A DNA stretch of 64,000 nucleotides. It comes from Hofstenia miamia. Taxonomy: Eukaryota; Xenacoelomorpha; Acoela. The notes below the pieces were generated by a model that was not told the DNA's origin, ran no database searches, and saw only the letters and a list, made by a program, of their open reading frames with translations. The stretch is from the NCBI GenBank assembly GCA_004352715.1, contig SCFE01000014.1, forward strand, positions 2,155,884 through 2,219,883, in the 5' to 3' direction. How positions within the stretch are numbered: the stretch's first letter is position 1; each line of letters opens with the position of its first letter. This document shows positions 35,608-48,870 of the stretch, in pieces. The position numbers and the translations under genes are program-made.

Positions 35608-36525
35608 CAGGGGTGACCAATTTACTGTTAACATTAACAGCTGGCAGTTTTGCTGTTAACAGCAAAATTTTCTACTTTATAACACAAAAAAATTTAAATT
35701 TGGTTTTCTAGATTTCAAAATACAAAACTATTATGCTATTATTCTGTTGCTCAGTGCCTTTGAGAAATATGCCTAGGTCTGGAAACAATTAGGTTTTGCC
35801 TGCAATGTTATACGAAGATACTGTAATTTAAGAATTTGGATTTGAAAAATACTTGAATTTTTATAAATCCCGTTTACATGCATTTTTTGTTTTTATATTA
35901 TTCAAATGTGTACAGTGTATTTTCAGATTTGTTGTTGCTTTTGACTACTTTCCGAATTTCTAATTTGGGCGAAAATTCATTCAATGAATTAATAATTTTG
36001 AATTTCATTTGTTCTTAGCTGACCTAGTAAAGTAAGGTTTGGCAAAAATAGATTCGCAAAACTCAGATTCGGATTCATAAATGAATTTGTTGATTAGCAG
36101 GAGCTTAACTTATGCATATGCACACAATTACTACACATTGTTAATAGTTAAAATTACATTATTTTAAAAATTAAGATACAATTTCAAAAAAACTAAAAAT
36201 GACAAAATTACTAAACAAGTGAAGTCAGTTGCTAATGGTTGGGAAAGTAAAATTTTGTTCTTTATTATGGGCAGCAAATCCCAATTAGATACAAAATGTA
36301 CATCTTTAGAACAACTCCGTTTATTGTGTACATCAATATAATATCCGTTATTTTCAATTGAAAATTTGGATTATAACATATTTGAAAATTATATCCAATA
36401 ATGACCGTTGTACACTATACTGCATAAAATCACAGTGCGCTTAGAGGCCCAAAACAGCAAAATATAGTATAAAAGTGCTTTGTTGGCTGAAACCAATCTG
36501 ATTTGTTGTTAACAGCAGACACCTG
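35608..36525. mobile_element. hAT-like non-autonomous element with perfect 8-bp target duplication
   Basis: A 918-bp segment starts CAGGGGTGACC and ends GCAGACACCTG (imperfect terminal inverted repeats). It is flanked by the identical octamer ATTATATT at 35600-35607 and 36526-36533. An octamer duplication with CAG...CTG ends is diagnostic of hAT elements. Subterminal palindromic words built on CTGTTAACAG occur near both ends, including the 20-bp perfect palindrome TTTTGCTGTTAACAGCAAAA near 35648-35667. No transposase seen. Confidence 0.8.
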
Positions 36526-36533
36526 ATTATATT

Positions 36534-39500
36534 TTATTTTAGGAACTCTTCAGAATATATTTATATATTTATTATTATATCTAGCTATCTATAATAGTGT
36601 AGAACGCCATGATTTGTTCCATTCTCATATGTATAAAATAATGATTTCAATTAAAGTTCATTAAATTTAATAACTTACAGATCTTGTCTGAATAGGATTT
36701 AATTTGGTGAATTGTATTTCGTTGCATTTCTGAAGTAAATGATGTGCCTTTACATACATTAAATGTTCATAACTAAAAATGTTTAGTAAGTTATCCTTTA
36801 AAATTTCTTAAAGTTTATTCGAATTATCATTTTTGCAGCTTATACATCTGTAGCAGTGCAATGTACTATATTTCAGCATATACCCCAAAACATTTCTTTT
36901 AATTTATGTTTATAATTATCAGTCGACGATTTTTTATTATCATTTTCTACCTCTTAGTAGTGTTTATTTCTTCCACGTGGCACTATTTTGCACCTTCGCC
37001 GCTATTCTCTTTGCAATCTAGTGAGGTGAGATTTTGCTTCCAACCTCAAATGCTAATGACACTTATTCCTGGAAATAACTTTCCACTGAATCCCACATAC
37101 GGCAGACATGGTCTATAGAAATTACATCAAAAAGGAAGTTAAAGTTTTTTTACTTAATTTCTTATTGCATGTTTCTTCACCAATTAAATGTTTTCGCTAT
37201 TTTCTGCTTAATCCTGTCATGTAGTATACTTTTAAATTCTGTTATTTGCTTCAAATTAGTTATATTTTGATTTTAGTATAATTTTTGTGGAAAATTTCAC
37301 TTTCGAAGCATTTTCATATTCGGCGTGATTTCCATTCGACCTCATTTTCTTTTCCATGTGTTTTCCTTTCCAAGTAATGTCCATACGATGAAATCATACG
37401 TTAAATTACTGCCAATCACAATTTAAATTGAGTATCTTACTGAAACTACTTGAGTATTGCCTGTTTTATAAGTTGAACACTACAAAAAGTTTGTGGAATT
37501 GTGCACAAATGTGATAGTTTATGCACTTTACTGTTCATGATGTCAAATAGCTGCAAAAATAATAATTCCACTTTCTTATCACATTTCTACACTTCATGAA
37601 TTCTATTTTACTGTACCCCTGACCCTGAAATTAACAAGTTGAAATATTGGCAAATCTATGCACTTCAGTCTTAGAACTGACCTTGTAATTATGAAAAAAT
37701 CTTTTCTTTGCCTAATTATTGCCATTACATGTTACTATTTATATTCAAAATCTCGACACGTTTTTTGGTCTACCTGAGTTCGTAAAACACTGCCAGTACA
37801 TTTAATATTTTCAGTCTTCATGCATCAATTTAGCTGGTAATTTAAGTGCCACCCGTGAGACAAAACATAATCATACCAAGTATTCATACAGCTGTGTCAA
37901 AATTGTACATAGCTATTAAAATTATTTCTCTGAAAAACCCCCATGCGGATAGTGTGATGCATATAATTGTTTCAGTTCTCAGTGCAATTACGTATTGTGA
38001 TCATGTATTGTGATTATAAACGGAAAGTCCAGTTAAAATATGCTATTATTTAATTATTGTTTTTAGTTATTACTACTAAAATGTTTAACAAATAATTATG
38101 TAAATGCGTCCAATGTTAAATACTATATATATTTTATCTGTAAATCATGTAAATATTTATAAAAAAAATTTTTAAAATTCTTAAAAAAAATCCCCACAAT
38201 TATGTCCACAAAGCGCCTCTTATATATATATATATATAAATATTTTATGTAATACATTTATGCAAGGACAATTGCGCTTCTTCCAATTGTATTTACTACA
38301 AATCAGATCAAAATGATCTTGCTGACATCATTGAATAGAATCAAATTTCACCAAGAGCTAAAAATGCATGGAAATTAATTTTTCAAAATGCGACTAAATT
38401 TCCAAGTAAATCAATTTTTTTTTGAGCAGGAGCCTTTAATGTAAAAAAATACTTTTACAATTTCTAAAATGGCAATCTCTTACTTAAATCTTTCTTAACT
38501 AAAAAGTATTTTTGCCCCATGGATACCCACTTCCACCTCTGATTGCGACCGCATCAAAGCGGTTTGGATATGCAGTTTAATTGATTATTCATAAACAATT
38601 GCATGCGTAAAGAATTTACTAAGGATTTAACCCCAATAGCACTTTACAATTTGTAAAGTAAATTTTAGATAATTATTCGTAATCGAAACAGCTTTTGACG
38701 CAGGTGTCTATAATGAATCGAGAATAAAAATCACGCTAAAGCAATTTTGAGAAGTTGTTTGTTTTGCGTCCATCTTAATTCCCGCAATCTCATTATATTG
38801 TGGATTTATTAATAAGTTTTCCTTCCAAATACGATTATTTTTAAATCGCAATTATTAATATTTTTAGCATGCCAATTTTGACTACAGCAAGCAATAAATG
38901 TATTGACTAAACTAAAAAATAGAAAATAGCACCTGCAGAGGGATATTCGGGTTGCATATACATATTATAAAGTTTAACTAAGACGCACAATATTAAAATT
39001 TTTAAATGAATTTAAGATATTCATGAATGTTACATTTCATATTTTCAATTTAAACATAATCATCAAAAAGTTTAATTACGAATCGGATCGGATCTACATT
39101 TTTACAAAATTTAGGATCCAAGAATTTTTCAAAATTGTGTATATTGAAAATTTTGTACATTACTCACATTTTTATATTAAGTGCCACTGTAAGTGTGTTG
39201 ATAATCTTGATCTAAGTGAAATTTTGCAATTGAATTTCATTGTTCATTCAACAAGTTCTTTGTTATTCTTTCCAACAACTTATAAAAAATTGGTGACGAA
39301 TATTTCAAATCTGAAAATGCGATTTATGTTAGCCATCAAATAATGATAAAATCGTAAAGCAACCAAAAATTTTGGATGCTCTTCAACAAAACATTCTCAC
39401 GTAAGATGCACTAAAAGCAACTTGCAATGCCAAGATCAACTTAATTTTCATAAGGCTCGTGATTATTATAATCACTAATACAAACATTTTTATTGAGCCA

Positions 39501-40067
39501 TACATAGCAATAATAAGGTATTAATTTATTTAATGTTGCTTTTATGTAATTTAAAATGTGTAATTCAATCTAGTATCCATTTTCAATGAAAACTACGATT
39601 CAAAATTTATAATTAAATCTCAAATATAGTTTGAAAAACAAATTTTTTTAATATCTTGCAATATATATTTTTTGTTTGTTCTTTAATTTGGTATTGTTTG
39701 TGCCATTCTTATTTTCATCGCCTTAGCTGCAATTTTGAAGAAAATTTCATCTTGTTGTTCGAAACAACTTCAATTCTCAATTCATAGTAAGATTGCAAAA
39801 TAGTGATTTTTGGATTTGGACGTACTAGTAATATATGTAATATGGCGGTAATACCATAAGAAATTCAACTATTTAAACTCTATAAATATATTATTATAGT
39901 TGATGGCAATTATAGGAATTACAAATAAGCAAAAAATGAATTTGTTGGAGTTTTTGTAGAGCAAATAACAATTTCCACTCATAATCAAAGTCACATCAAT
40001 CAGAACCGGATTTTCTTCTTGTAACTGGACGAATACAGATAAAAGAAGCAATCTATTTCAAACATAA
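36534..40067. other. AT-rich non-genic stretch
   Basis: No gene found. A (TA)n run lies at about 38220-38238. Around 38520-38580, 39080-39120 and 40810-40930 there are GGATCGGATC/CACCTCTGATT words that look like pieces of one dispersed repeat family. Open frames at 36906-37118 and 39023-39343 lack coding features. Confidence 0.4.
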
Positions 40068-40740
40068 ATGGACATTGGGCCAATTTTATGGTTGCTTGAC
40101 CAAAATTGACTGTATTAGATTGTAGTACTAGAAGAGCATTTAATACTATTGTAATATTTCAAAATTTAAAATTAAATTTTTCAACACATTTCTTTAAGTT
40201 ATAAAGGATCCACTACATTTGAGTAGATTTGCCTGCACTATTGCGTAAATCCAGCCATGTTTCCAATACCTCGGTCCAAGCCCGACCCTGTCTTCTCCGG
40301 TATATCATATATGTCCATTTTTGATCTTAAGACAGTGTTGAAGCACTTAAAATTTTCTATGGACATTGGCCGAAAATTGAGGCCCACGCCCAGCCGGTTA
40401 GGCCAATTTACATCCTAGCAATTTTAAGCCCATTTTATGATCGTTGACAAAAACAATTCTTGAATTTTTTGATTGGCTGAGCAAAATTAATTGTATTAGA
40501 TTATAGTACTAGAAGAGCATTTAATACTATTGTAATATTTCAAAATTTAAAATTAAATTTTTCAACACATTTCTTTAAGTTATAAAGGATCCACTACATT
40601 TGAGTAGATTTGCCTGCACTATTGCGTAAATCCAGCCATGTTTCCAATACCTCGGTCCAAGCCCGACCCTGTCTTCTCCGGTATATCATATATGTCCTTT
40701 TTTGATCTTAAGACAGTTGAAGCGCTTAAAATTTTCTATT
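40068..40740. repeat. Tandem duplication, period about 381 bp
   Basis: A block of about 250 bp (about 40111-40362) recurs at about 40492-40738 with very few differences. Both copies contain AGTACTAGAAGAGCATTTAA, GGATCCACTACATTTGAGTA and CCTCGGTCCAAGCCCGACCC. The spacer contains a longer variant of the sequence preceding copy 1 (GGACATTGGCC...TGTATTAG), so the true unit includes it, with a deletion in the first copy. Non-coding. Confidence 0.8.
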
Positions 40741-41099
40741 CCCATTTGAAAAAACATAAATATGTTTTAAGTCCATGCTTACTTATTGTTAGAATACTTA
40801 TTTATATTCGGATCCGTTTCGGGACGAAAACTAAAATTCTTTTAAAAAGTCGGATCGGATCCGGATAATTAAGTTTAGGATCCTCATTGGGTCGGTTCCT
40901 AAAATTTTGGATCCGATTCCATCTCTGATTCCGTAGATTAATTCAAATTAAAAAGATAATATTAGAACCAGCAGTATAAAACTACATGTAGTACTATTTA
41001 AATATGATTTGAAGAAATTGCTTAATAACTGTTTTTCGTACAAATTTATATCTAATTTGGGGATATGAAGCCTGAAAATATTTAACATGTTTAAAATCA

Positions 41100-41350
41100 A
41101 ATTTACAATCGCGCACTCGCGCGCTTTCTGTGTGAACACGACTATCTTTAAACATGTGTTTGATAATATTGCGTAGCGCTAGGCTTTAAGTTCTGTGTGA
41201 ATGCTCTCTCAGAAAATCAACTGTTTAAATCTCTAGCAAGCCCAAGCTCGCACAATCGCGCAGTGTGAGCACCCAAGATTTAAAGCTAGCGCAAGCTCGC
41301 TTTCTGTGTGAATGCCAGTTCGCTCTAGCAAGCACAATCTTTCTGTATAA
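41100..41350. repeat. CG-rich imperfect repeat upstream of WD-repeat gene
   Basis: The word TTCTGTGTGAA occurs three times (about 41127, 41193, 41303) with GCAAGCTCGC, GCGCACTCGCGCGC and GCTAGCGCAAGCTCGC motifs in both orientations. It stands out from the AT-rich surroundings. It resembles a MITE or a CpG-rich promoter-proximal island, 0.4 kb before the WD gene start. No clear terminal repeats. Confidence 0.45.
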
Positions 41351-41706
41351 TGCACCCTTACAGTTTTTAACTTTCTAAGTTTCAGTCTAAGTGAGAGAGT
41401 TCTGTATTTGCGCCACGTAGTTTATGCAATATGTCTGTCTGCTCTATATGTCCTTTTGGAAATAGAGTATATTGCATTATTTTCTGTGGAGTTTTTTTCG
41501 TTCTATTGATAATTTACATTTGATGGAATCTTTATGCATTTCATAAATTGACTCAATGCGCCTTGGTTGAGTAGCCCAACACTTACGACAGCTTATTGGC
41601 TCACTTCTATTAGCAATTTATCGTTTTTGTAAAGCTAAACATCGACTACTTTTATCGCTTTATCAGTGCCAAAAACACAAATTTCAACTTTAACAACTCT
41701 ACTATA

Positions 41707-44700
41707 ATGCCTAAATACGATTGGGAGATAGAGGAAGAGATATTGACTGCCGTAATAAAAATTCAAAGAACGTTTCGTGCAAGTCGCGTTCGCAAGTTGT
41801 GGAATTTGTTTCGAACTGTGCGCATCCGTGAGATGGTATTAAAACCTGATTCAATTAATCGGATGTCTTATGGATTTATATCATCCGGTATTTCTACGTT
41901 TTGTTTATTAAAATAGTTTTATTAATATTTTGGTTTTTTATTTATATCTTTATTAAAATGAATTTAACTCTTCCTAAAGTAGATGGTTTATTTTAGCTCA
42001 GTATGTTCATGATAAGCACCGCACCAATTTGGTTGAAGTACTTTTCAATTATAGACATGGTTCGGTTATTGCAATGGATACAAGAGGTGTATCAAGTTGG
42101 AAATCACAAACACAAACTTGCCAACGACTCTTTGATTTTCCAAAGTATTACTCAAACTACTTGCTACAAATATTTTATAGCAAGCGTTATAATGTTTATT
42201 ATACTCTTGGAAAAGGCTTTTGTATCAAGACTTTCAATCATTTGTTTAATGAGATTGATGAAGTCCCTATTACTCAGTGTCAAACTTCACTGCTTCTCTT
42301 TAGTGAATTGACTGATGAGGTAGGTTAATTTTAATATATATATATATATATATATATTNNNNNNNNNNNNNNNNNNNNNNNNNNNNNNNNNNNNNNNNNN
42401 NNNNNNNNNNNNNNNNNNNNNNNNNNNNNNNNNNNNNNNNNNNNNNNNNNNNNNNNNNNNNNNNNNNNNNNNNNNNNNNNNNNNNNNNNNNNNNNNNNNN
42501 NNNNNNNNNNNNNNNNNNNNNNNNNNNNNNNNNNNNNNNNNNNNNNNNNNNNNNNNNNNNNNNNNNNNNNNNNNNNNNNNNNNNNNNNNNNNNNNNNNNN
42601 NNNNNNNNNNNNNNNNNNNNNNNNNNNNNNNNNNNNNNNNNNNNNNNNNNNNNNNNNNNNNNNNNNNNNNNNNNNNNNNNNNNNNNNNNNNNNNNNNNNN
42701 NNNNNNNNNNNNNNNNNNNNNNNNNNNNNNNNNNNNNNNNNNNNNNNNNNNNNNNNNNNNNNNNNNNNNNNNNNNNNNNNNNNNNNNNNNNNNNNNNNNN
42801 NNNNNNNNNNNNNNNNNNNNNNNNNNNNNNNNNNNNNNNNNNNNNNNNNNNNNNNNNNNNNNNNNNNNNNNNNNNNNNNNNNNNNNNNNNNNNNNNNNNN
42901 NNNNNNNNNNNNNNNNNNNNNNNNNNNNNNNNNNNNNNNNNNNNNNNNNNNNNNNNNNNNNNNNNNNNNNNNNNNNNNNNNNNNNNNNNNNNNNNNNNNN
43001 NNNNNNNNNNNNNNNNNNNNNNNNNNNNNNNNNNNNNNNNNNNNNNNNNNNNNNNNNNNNNNNNNNNNNNNNNNNNNNNNNNNNNNNNNNNNNNNNNNNN
43101 NNNNNNNNNNNNNNNNNNNNNNNNNNNNNNNNNNNNNNNNNNNNNNNNNNNNNNNNNNNNNNNNNNNNNNNNNNNNNNNNNNNNNNNNNNNNNNNNNNNN
43201 NNNNNNNNNNNNNNNNNNNNNNNNNNNNNNNNNNNNNNNNNNNNNNNNNNNNNNNNNNNNNNNNNNNNNNNNNNNNNNNNNNNNNNNNNNNNNNNNNNNN
43301 NNNNNNNNNNNNNNNNNNNNNNNNNNNNNNNNNNNNNNNNNNNNNNNNNNNNNNNNNNATATATATATATATATATATATAATGGAATAAATTTTTGTAC
43401 ATTAGCATGCTCTATTTTGTTATAAATAAGATGCCTATGTTAATTTTATAAAAATAGCTTGACTGCAAATAATATGTTCACCAATTTTTATAGGGGAAAC
43501 ACGCGTACTATTACCTCTTATTTAAAATTTAGTTCAACAAACGCGTATTTAAAATAACTCAGAATATGTTAACCATCAATGTGCATGAAAGCAACAATTA
43601 ATTAGCTAATATCTAGTCATTATAATATATGTCTGAAGAGGGGTCATGGTGGTCACAATATTTGGTACAAACTGGGTACATGACTCCATCACACGGGTTA
43701 GATGCCCCAGGCAATTTTCCGAATTTAAAAGCAAATCTATTTCCACCAGGGATTTTTCACAATCTGTGATGACTTCAACAAAAAAAATTTAAATTCTAAA
43801 GTTATATCAAATCTAATTACACCACAAGATAAAGAATTGTCTCCTCTTTCTCTTTCGGCGTGACAACTTCTGACTTTGCACACGGTGCGCCTAGGAGAGA
43901 TTCACATAGATTGTCTTCAAAAAACATATTTCAGGGTAGCTGTTGTTCCCATTGCGATTAGACCCCTCGTCTGAATCTGAACACTAGGTATGACAATAAT
44001 TTGAATATTTTTACAAAAATAGGTTTTCTCAATGAAAAAAATTTTTATGCATAATCACATGTTTTAGCACATATCTTCATGATTGCATGAGTGGGCGCTA
44101 CCCCATAGATGTGTCCATGTAAAATCCGTTCAATATTTCTTAACAGGCTTGTATAAATTGTTTAAAATGCGGATAAATCGGTTTGTTACGTAAAAGTAAT
44201 ACTACTGGAAATAAGGTTAACTAAGCGCAGTCGGATTCGGATAGTTCGAACTTACACTTAATTCCAAGAACATGTCAGTAATATCGAACTCACATTTACT
44301 AAAAAAAATCTTTATTTTATACTAAAACTAAATTATATTCCTTCTACATCATCAACTGTTAGTGGATTAATAAATAAATTGATTATGTTCAAGTAAATGA
44401 TTGTTTAAGTCAACTAAGCTATGCGGCATGATAAACACGTTACTCATTGTGTAGCACTAGGATGACATTGTAAAATCAGCATAGTGACCTATTGAGTACA
44501 TAACATATATTCAAATAATAATTGCGTTATTTTTTACGAAAAATAATAATTGTAGTGTAAATCCACCTCTTGTTTCTACAACAATAAAAATAAATATATT
44601 TCTCTAAAATATTGTTAGATGAACATTTACTTACTCTTGTACATATTTCCATGTACTAAATTAGTCTGTTTAAATAATAGTTTCTTGAGAAATTCAGGGG

Positions 44701-47700
44701 TTATTTTTTCTCAATCTTTAGGTTATTGCTGTTGGTCCAAGTGGCACATATGTTTTTATTTTACAGAAGCGTGATTCGAATGTTTGGGGCAGTATCAAGC
44801 CCATGGCAAACTACGAATTGAAAGTCAGCAAAAGCTTTTCAGGTGCCGGTGGTTCTTGGGCTAAAAATGGGTTTGTTTCCACGAATGGTAAATTTTTCTT
44901 TCTCTGTTCCGAATGTAACATGGGAGGATATTCATTATCAACTGGTGAAAAATTTTTCTGGATCTATGGAGCTCACAATGATTCCATAACAGGGGTTGAT
45001 GTTTATTCTGCAAACAATATCATTTCGATTGCATCTGATTGTTGTCTTAAGGTAGAAATAAACTAATAAATCAAATTATTCTAATTTTACATTGTATTTT
45101 TTTCAGCAATACTTGTTATTTTTAATTATGCAATAATTAGTTTATTTCATTTGAAGGTTTGGAAAGTATTAAACTCCTCTTCAAATTCTGTAGGTCATAT
45201 TGGGACATGGACTTATGTCCACGCACTGACATGTCTCCAAAGACATCCTACCTTAAGCAATTCATACCTTGTTGCTACTTCAGAAGGTGCAGTCCTACTT
45301 TTCTCTTTGGATATCATGAATGTCATATACACATGCCAGGTGATTTTTATTATCATCTGTTTTGACAATTATTATAATTTATAAAACGTTCTATTTTTAA
45401 ACTAAATTACATTATTCCATTTGTAACTTTCAAAATTTAGGTTTCAAGTGAACATCCTATCAAACACTTACGTCTTATTTCTAAGAATTCGTTATTGGTC
45501 AGCACAATCCGAGGTATAAATGTGTTCCATCTGAATCAATTCGTGTTTCCTTGGTCAGAACCAGTTTCCACGCAAATTCTACAATTGCGGGAATTTTCTG
45601 AACCTTTCAAAGCAATTGTTGTTCTTGGGAGAGATAATAGTAGTCGTCTAATAATGTGCGAATCAGGCCAATGCTTAACAGTTTTAATGCCTCCTCCTTC
45701 CGGGTACTCGTCTTCCCATCCAATTGCTGGCATTGCTGTTTGTCCAAATTTTCTTACAGCACATGTATTGGTAATTTATTTCATTTTATAACATTCAATG
45801 ATATTACTTGCAGTATTTTATTTTGAAAAAATTAGAGATCGGGATTGGAAATTTGAACTGCAAGAGTTGAAATGCCTGTTGTTATCTAATTTAATACCAA
45901 GTTTTTATGAACTTTTTTAAACCCTCCAATTTCAGTGTGTCCTATTTATATTGCTGATTTAGATAAATTCAATGACGATGTGGATATATAGCATGAAGAC
46001 CTGTCCTGCAAGTTTGGTTGACGTCATTGATTTATCCGACCTTCAACTTAATGCAATTCAACTTGCTGCTGAAGTGGCTGGCGATGATATGTCGTCAAGA
46101 TTCCCAACGGACGAAGATCTTTTGCACCACGCAGTAAACCATGGATTTGCTGTTCTTGAGCCATCCGATATTAATTGCATAGCAAGTCTACATTTTGATC
46201 GCATTCAATATTGGACAAAGAAATTTGGCACTCAAGCATGCACTCAGAGTGACTTTGTATTGTTGGGATTGCAAGGTTCAATTTTTGACCCCTATTGCAC
46301 CTATTTGAGATTTTTAAAATGTAATTTCAAAAAATGATTATATTAATTGTAAAATTGAACCTTTCCTAGATGGACGCGTTTTGTTCATGGATCCATTAAA
46401 ATCTGATAAGAAGCACGTGGATCTTCGCGCAAGCAAATATCCTATATTAAGGCTGAAATACTACAAACACTATCCAGGACTTGCCGTTCTTTCTGGTAGA
46501 ATTCATGAAATATTATTTATTACAATTTGGAGTTTGCCAGAACTTGCAGTCTTGGCGTTTTTGCAAGTTCAGCCGTTTCTTCGAGACTTTGACATAGCTG
46601 CAAACAGCCTATTAGCTGGGCATGCAAATGGCTCAGTGAATTTGCACATATTAACCAAAAATTATTCATCACATTCTGAACTTAATACAGCTTTGGGACA
46701 AAACCCATCAAGTTTGCACACGTTCAAAGAAAGTATAAATGAATCGTGTGATATTTTATTTCAAGAATACGCAACTCTATCATCACAAAGTGTACAAGAC
46801 GGCATTGGTCACTCATTATCAGTGATTTGTGTCAACGCTTCTCCTCTATTACATGTATTTTTAACTACTGGTGAAGATGGGTTTCTTAAGGTATGGTCCA
46901 AATGTAGACGTTTGTTAAAATCAATTTATTTGGGCGAATCACTATCCACCGCAGTATTCATTTCAGATTATGGTGATATTGCTGCAGGTTTTCAGTCTAA
47001 TTTGTTTCTAATAAAACGTCATTTTACGTTTCCTGAATTACGGGATATTCGATATGAGAGTTACTCATTAAATATGCCATTTATATTCGAAGACCCAGAA
47101 CTTAGAATGAAGATTTCTTCTAAACGCAAACCAAGCCTGCTTAATTTCGAAAATTACATTGTTCCCTTTGATTTAAAAGATACTTTTTATCGTTCAACAG
47201 TCAAAAAAATATCGAAAGTGGAGTTCAATTCTGCAGATCAAATAGCTAGAGTTGCATCTCCAGAGTCATCTAATTATTCACTTAGCTCAGATTCTGACAT
47301 TTTTGAAGTAAATCCAAGTGTGTATAGTTCTTTAGAAGATATTTCAAGACCAATGTATGATTACAATGTACCGAGCAAGGATTATCCATACTTTAATTAT
47401 TCTGTCCCTCTTATGATAGCATCACCCACTACTCAAATTGGCGCAGACAGCAGCGATAGCAGCTTACAAGTTGAAGAGGTTGAGGCGTGTGCTGAAACTA
47501 CTGGTACTAATGATTTTGTTGACATTGAAACTGTTGTTGATAAAGAAGAGAGAATTTCAGAAACTGGTGAAGTTCCCCAATCTGAAACGAAAGTCAATAA
47601 TAATCTGAAGGACGAGACAAACACTGACTTTACAACTAAATTTAAAAATGCGTATTCAATGAAATTTAGACCTAAATCAAAGAAATCAATTGATACCAAT

Positions 47701-48870
47701 AATAAATCTCCAATAAAAGTGGCTTCATCCGCAAATTTTTCTGAGATTGAACGCCAGGATATTGAGTCTTCTCCGAATATTATAAAACGCAAAAAATCTG
47801 CAAAATCTAGAGTTAATTTGCACAAAACACTAAATCCAATCAAGGAGAAGCCTATTGAGTTGCCCGAAAACAAAGATGTTAATCCTGACAGTTCAAAAAG
47901 AAAACCAAGAATGCGCAAAATTCAAAGACGAAAAAAAGCCGATGTTACTGAATGTAACATAATATATGACTCCACTAATAAAGAAGTGGATATAGTTCCC
48001 GAGTTTACTAATTCAACGTCTAAAAATATGGAATCTAGTGTTGTGGTTGTGAAAGAATTACCATTCACCCAAAAAATTATAGTTGATGGTAACGCGACTA
48101 GTATAAACTTTGAAGACATTTCATTAAAAGAGAAAACTATTAGGAATTCAAATACAACTAATGAAAAACCAAAAGCTATTAGCTTTGAAAATCGAGATTA
48201 TTCTTTAACTTCAAATGATAAAGCAATTCCAAGCTACGCTCGAAATGGAGATGTTGAAGAAGAAACTTTCACAATATATGCTTCCATCAATAATCACAAT
48301 GATGATCTGAGAAAGAATTTGACTAATCTTGAACGTTCTTCTTTATCTATGAAATTAAAAAGTGACTCCATCCCCAAGATGAGAAGCCAGCAGCAATATA
48401 TGCACTATTTAAAAATGCGTGCTATCAAGGAGGAAAGATTTAATGCTGTAGCAAGACAAAAGTTTCAAGATATGATTAATTTAAGCTTCAAACGCCAGCA
48501 ATTTAACAGACCAAAAACAGCTTCAAAAGACATTTACAGTGCTCATTATATTCTTAGCAAAGAGAGATCGGAATTTAAACAAAACTATTCCCAGTCAGGG
48601 TCAAAGAGTGTTTTTAAAGATGATGCCCATAAAATACAATATCGTATCTCTACTTCTGCAAGAAACACAAACTCTATTGCATGTGTGCTGAGTCCTGAGC
48701 GGCCTCACAGTGCTGCATCCATCCCAAGTAAATCACGTGGCTATGTTCTTCTGAAGTCTAAAAATGTTAAGGAAATTATTCCAACGAAACCTGAACTCAA
48801 ATTGTTGAAGGAAAGAATGCCTGTTCAATATGACAGGGTAATATCTTCTTATATTGAGTCTCCATTTTGA
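41707..48870 (+). CDS. Large WD-repeat (beta-propeller) protein with N-terminal IQ motif, WDR87/WDR97-like
   Basis: Seven exons join in phase: 41707-41887, 41997-42319, 44722-45051, 45157-45339, 45441-45770, 45963-46275 and 46370-48870 (1386 codons plus stop). Residues about 15-32 (AVIKIQRTFRASRVRKLW) form an IQ calmodulin/light-chain-binding motif. WD-type blades follow, for example HNDSITGVDVYSANNIISIA then CCLKVWKV (split by an intron), VLLGLQDGRVLFMDPL and LTTGEDGFLKVWSKCRRLL. After about residue 800 the chain is charged and low-complexity with basic runs (KRKPRMRKIQRRKK), then a basic helical C-terminus. The propeller-end pattern recalls WDR87/WDR97, proteins associated with cilia or sperm tails; that assignment is tentative. 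Exons may be missing in the gap-containing second intron. The ATG at 41707 follows an acceptor-like TTTATCAG by about 43 bp. Confidence 0.8.
42359..43358. other. Assembly gap of exactly 1000 N, flanked by (TA)n
   Basis: Both edges are TA dinucleotide runs (about 42335-42358 and 43359-43381). A round 1000 suggests a placeholder length, so the true intron size is unknown and an exon could be hidden. Confidence 0.95.
43606..44172 (-). other. Antisense coding-like fragments in WD-gene intron 2
   Basis: On the minus strand, several protein-like open pieces occur in order: RILHGHIYGVAPTHAIMKIC (about 44055-44172), SDSDEGSNRNGNNSYPE (about 43920-43980), NLCESLLGAPCAKSEVV and TPKEKEETILYLV (43817-43918), and VEVITDCEKSLVEIDLLLNS with GHLTRVMESCTQFVPNIVTT (43606-43779). 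Short intervals with stops separate them. They could be exons of a nested gene or a decayed retrocopy. I could not join them by splice phase and do not recognise the family. Confidence 0.35.

Noticed and set aside
42287-43408. 373-codon minus-strand open frame
   Set aside because: It runs through 1000 N and (TA)n; the only residues outside are Tyr-Ile repeats and the antisense of a WD-gene exon.
47433-48119. Minus-strand frames of 161 and 65 codons
   Set aside because: Shadows of the low-complexity part of the WD-repeat gene.
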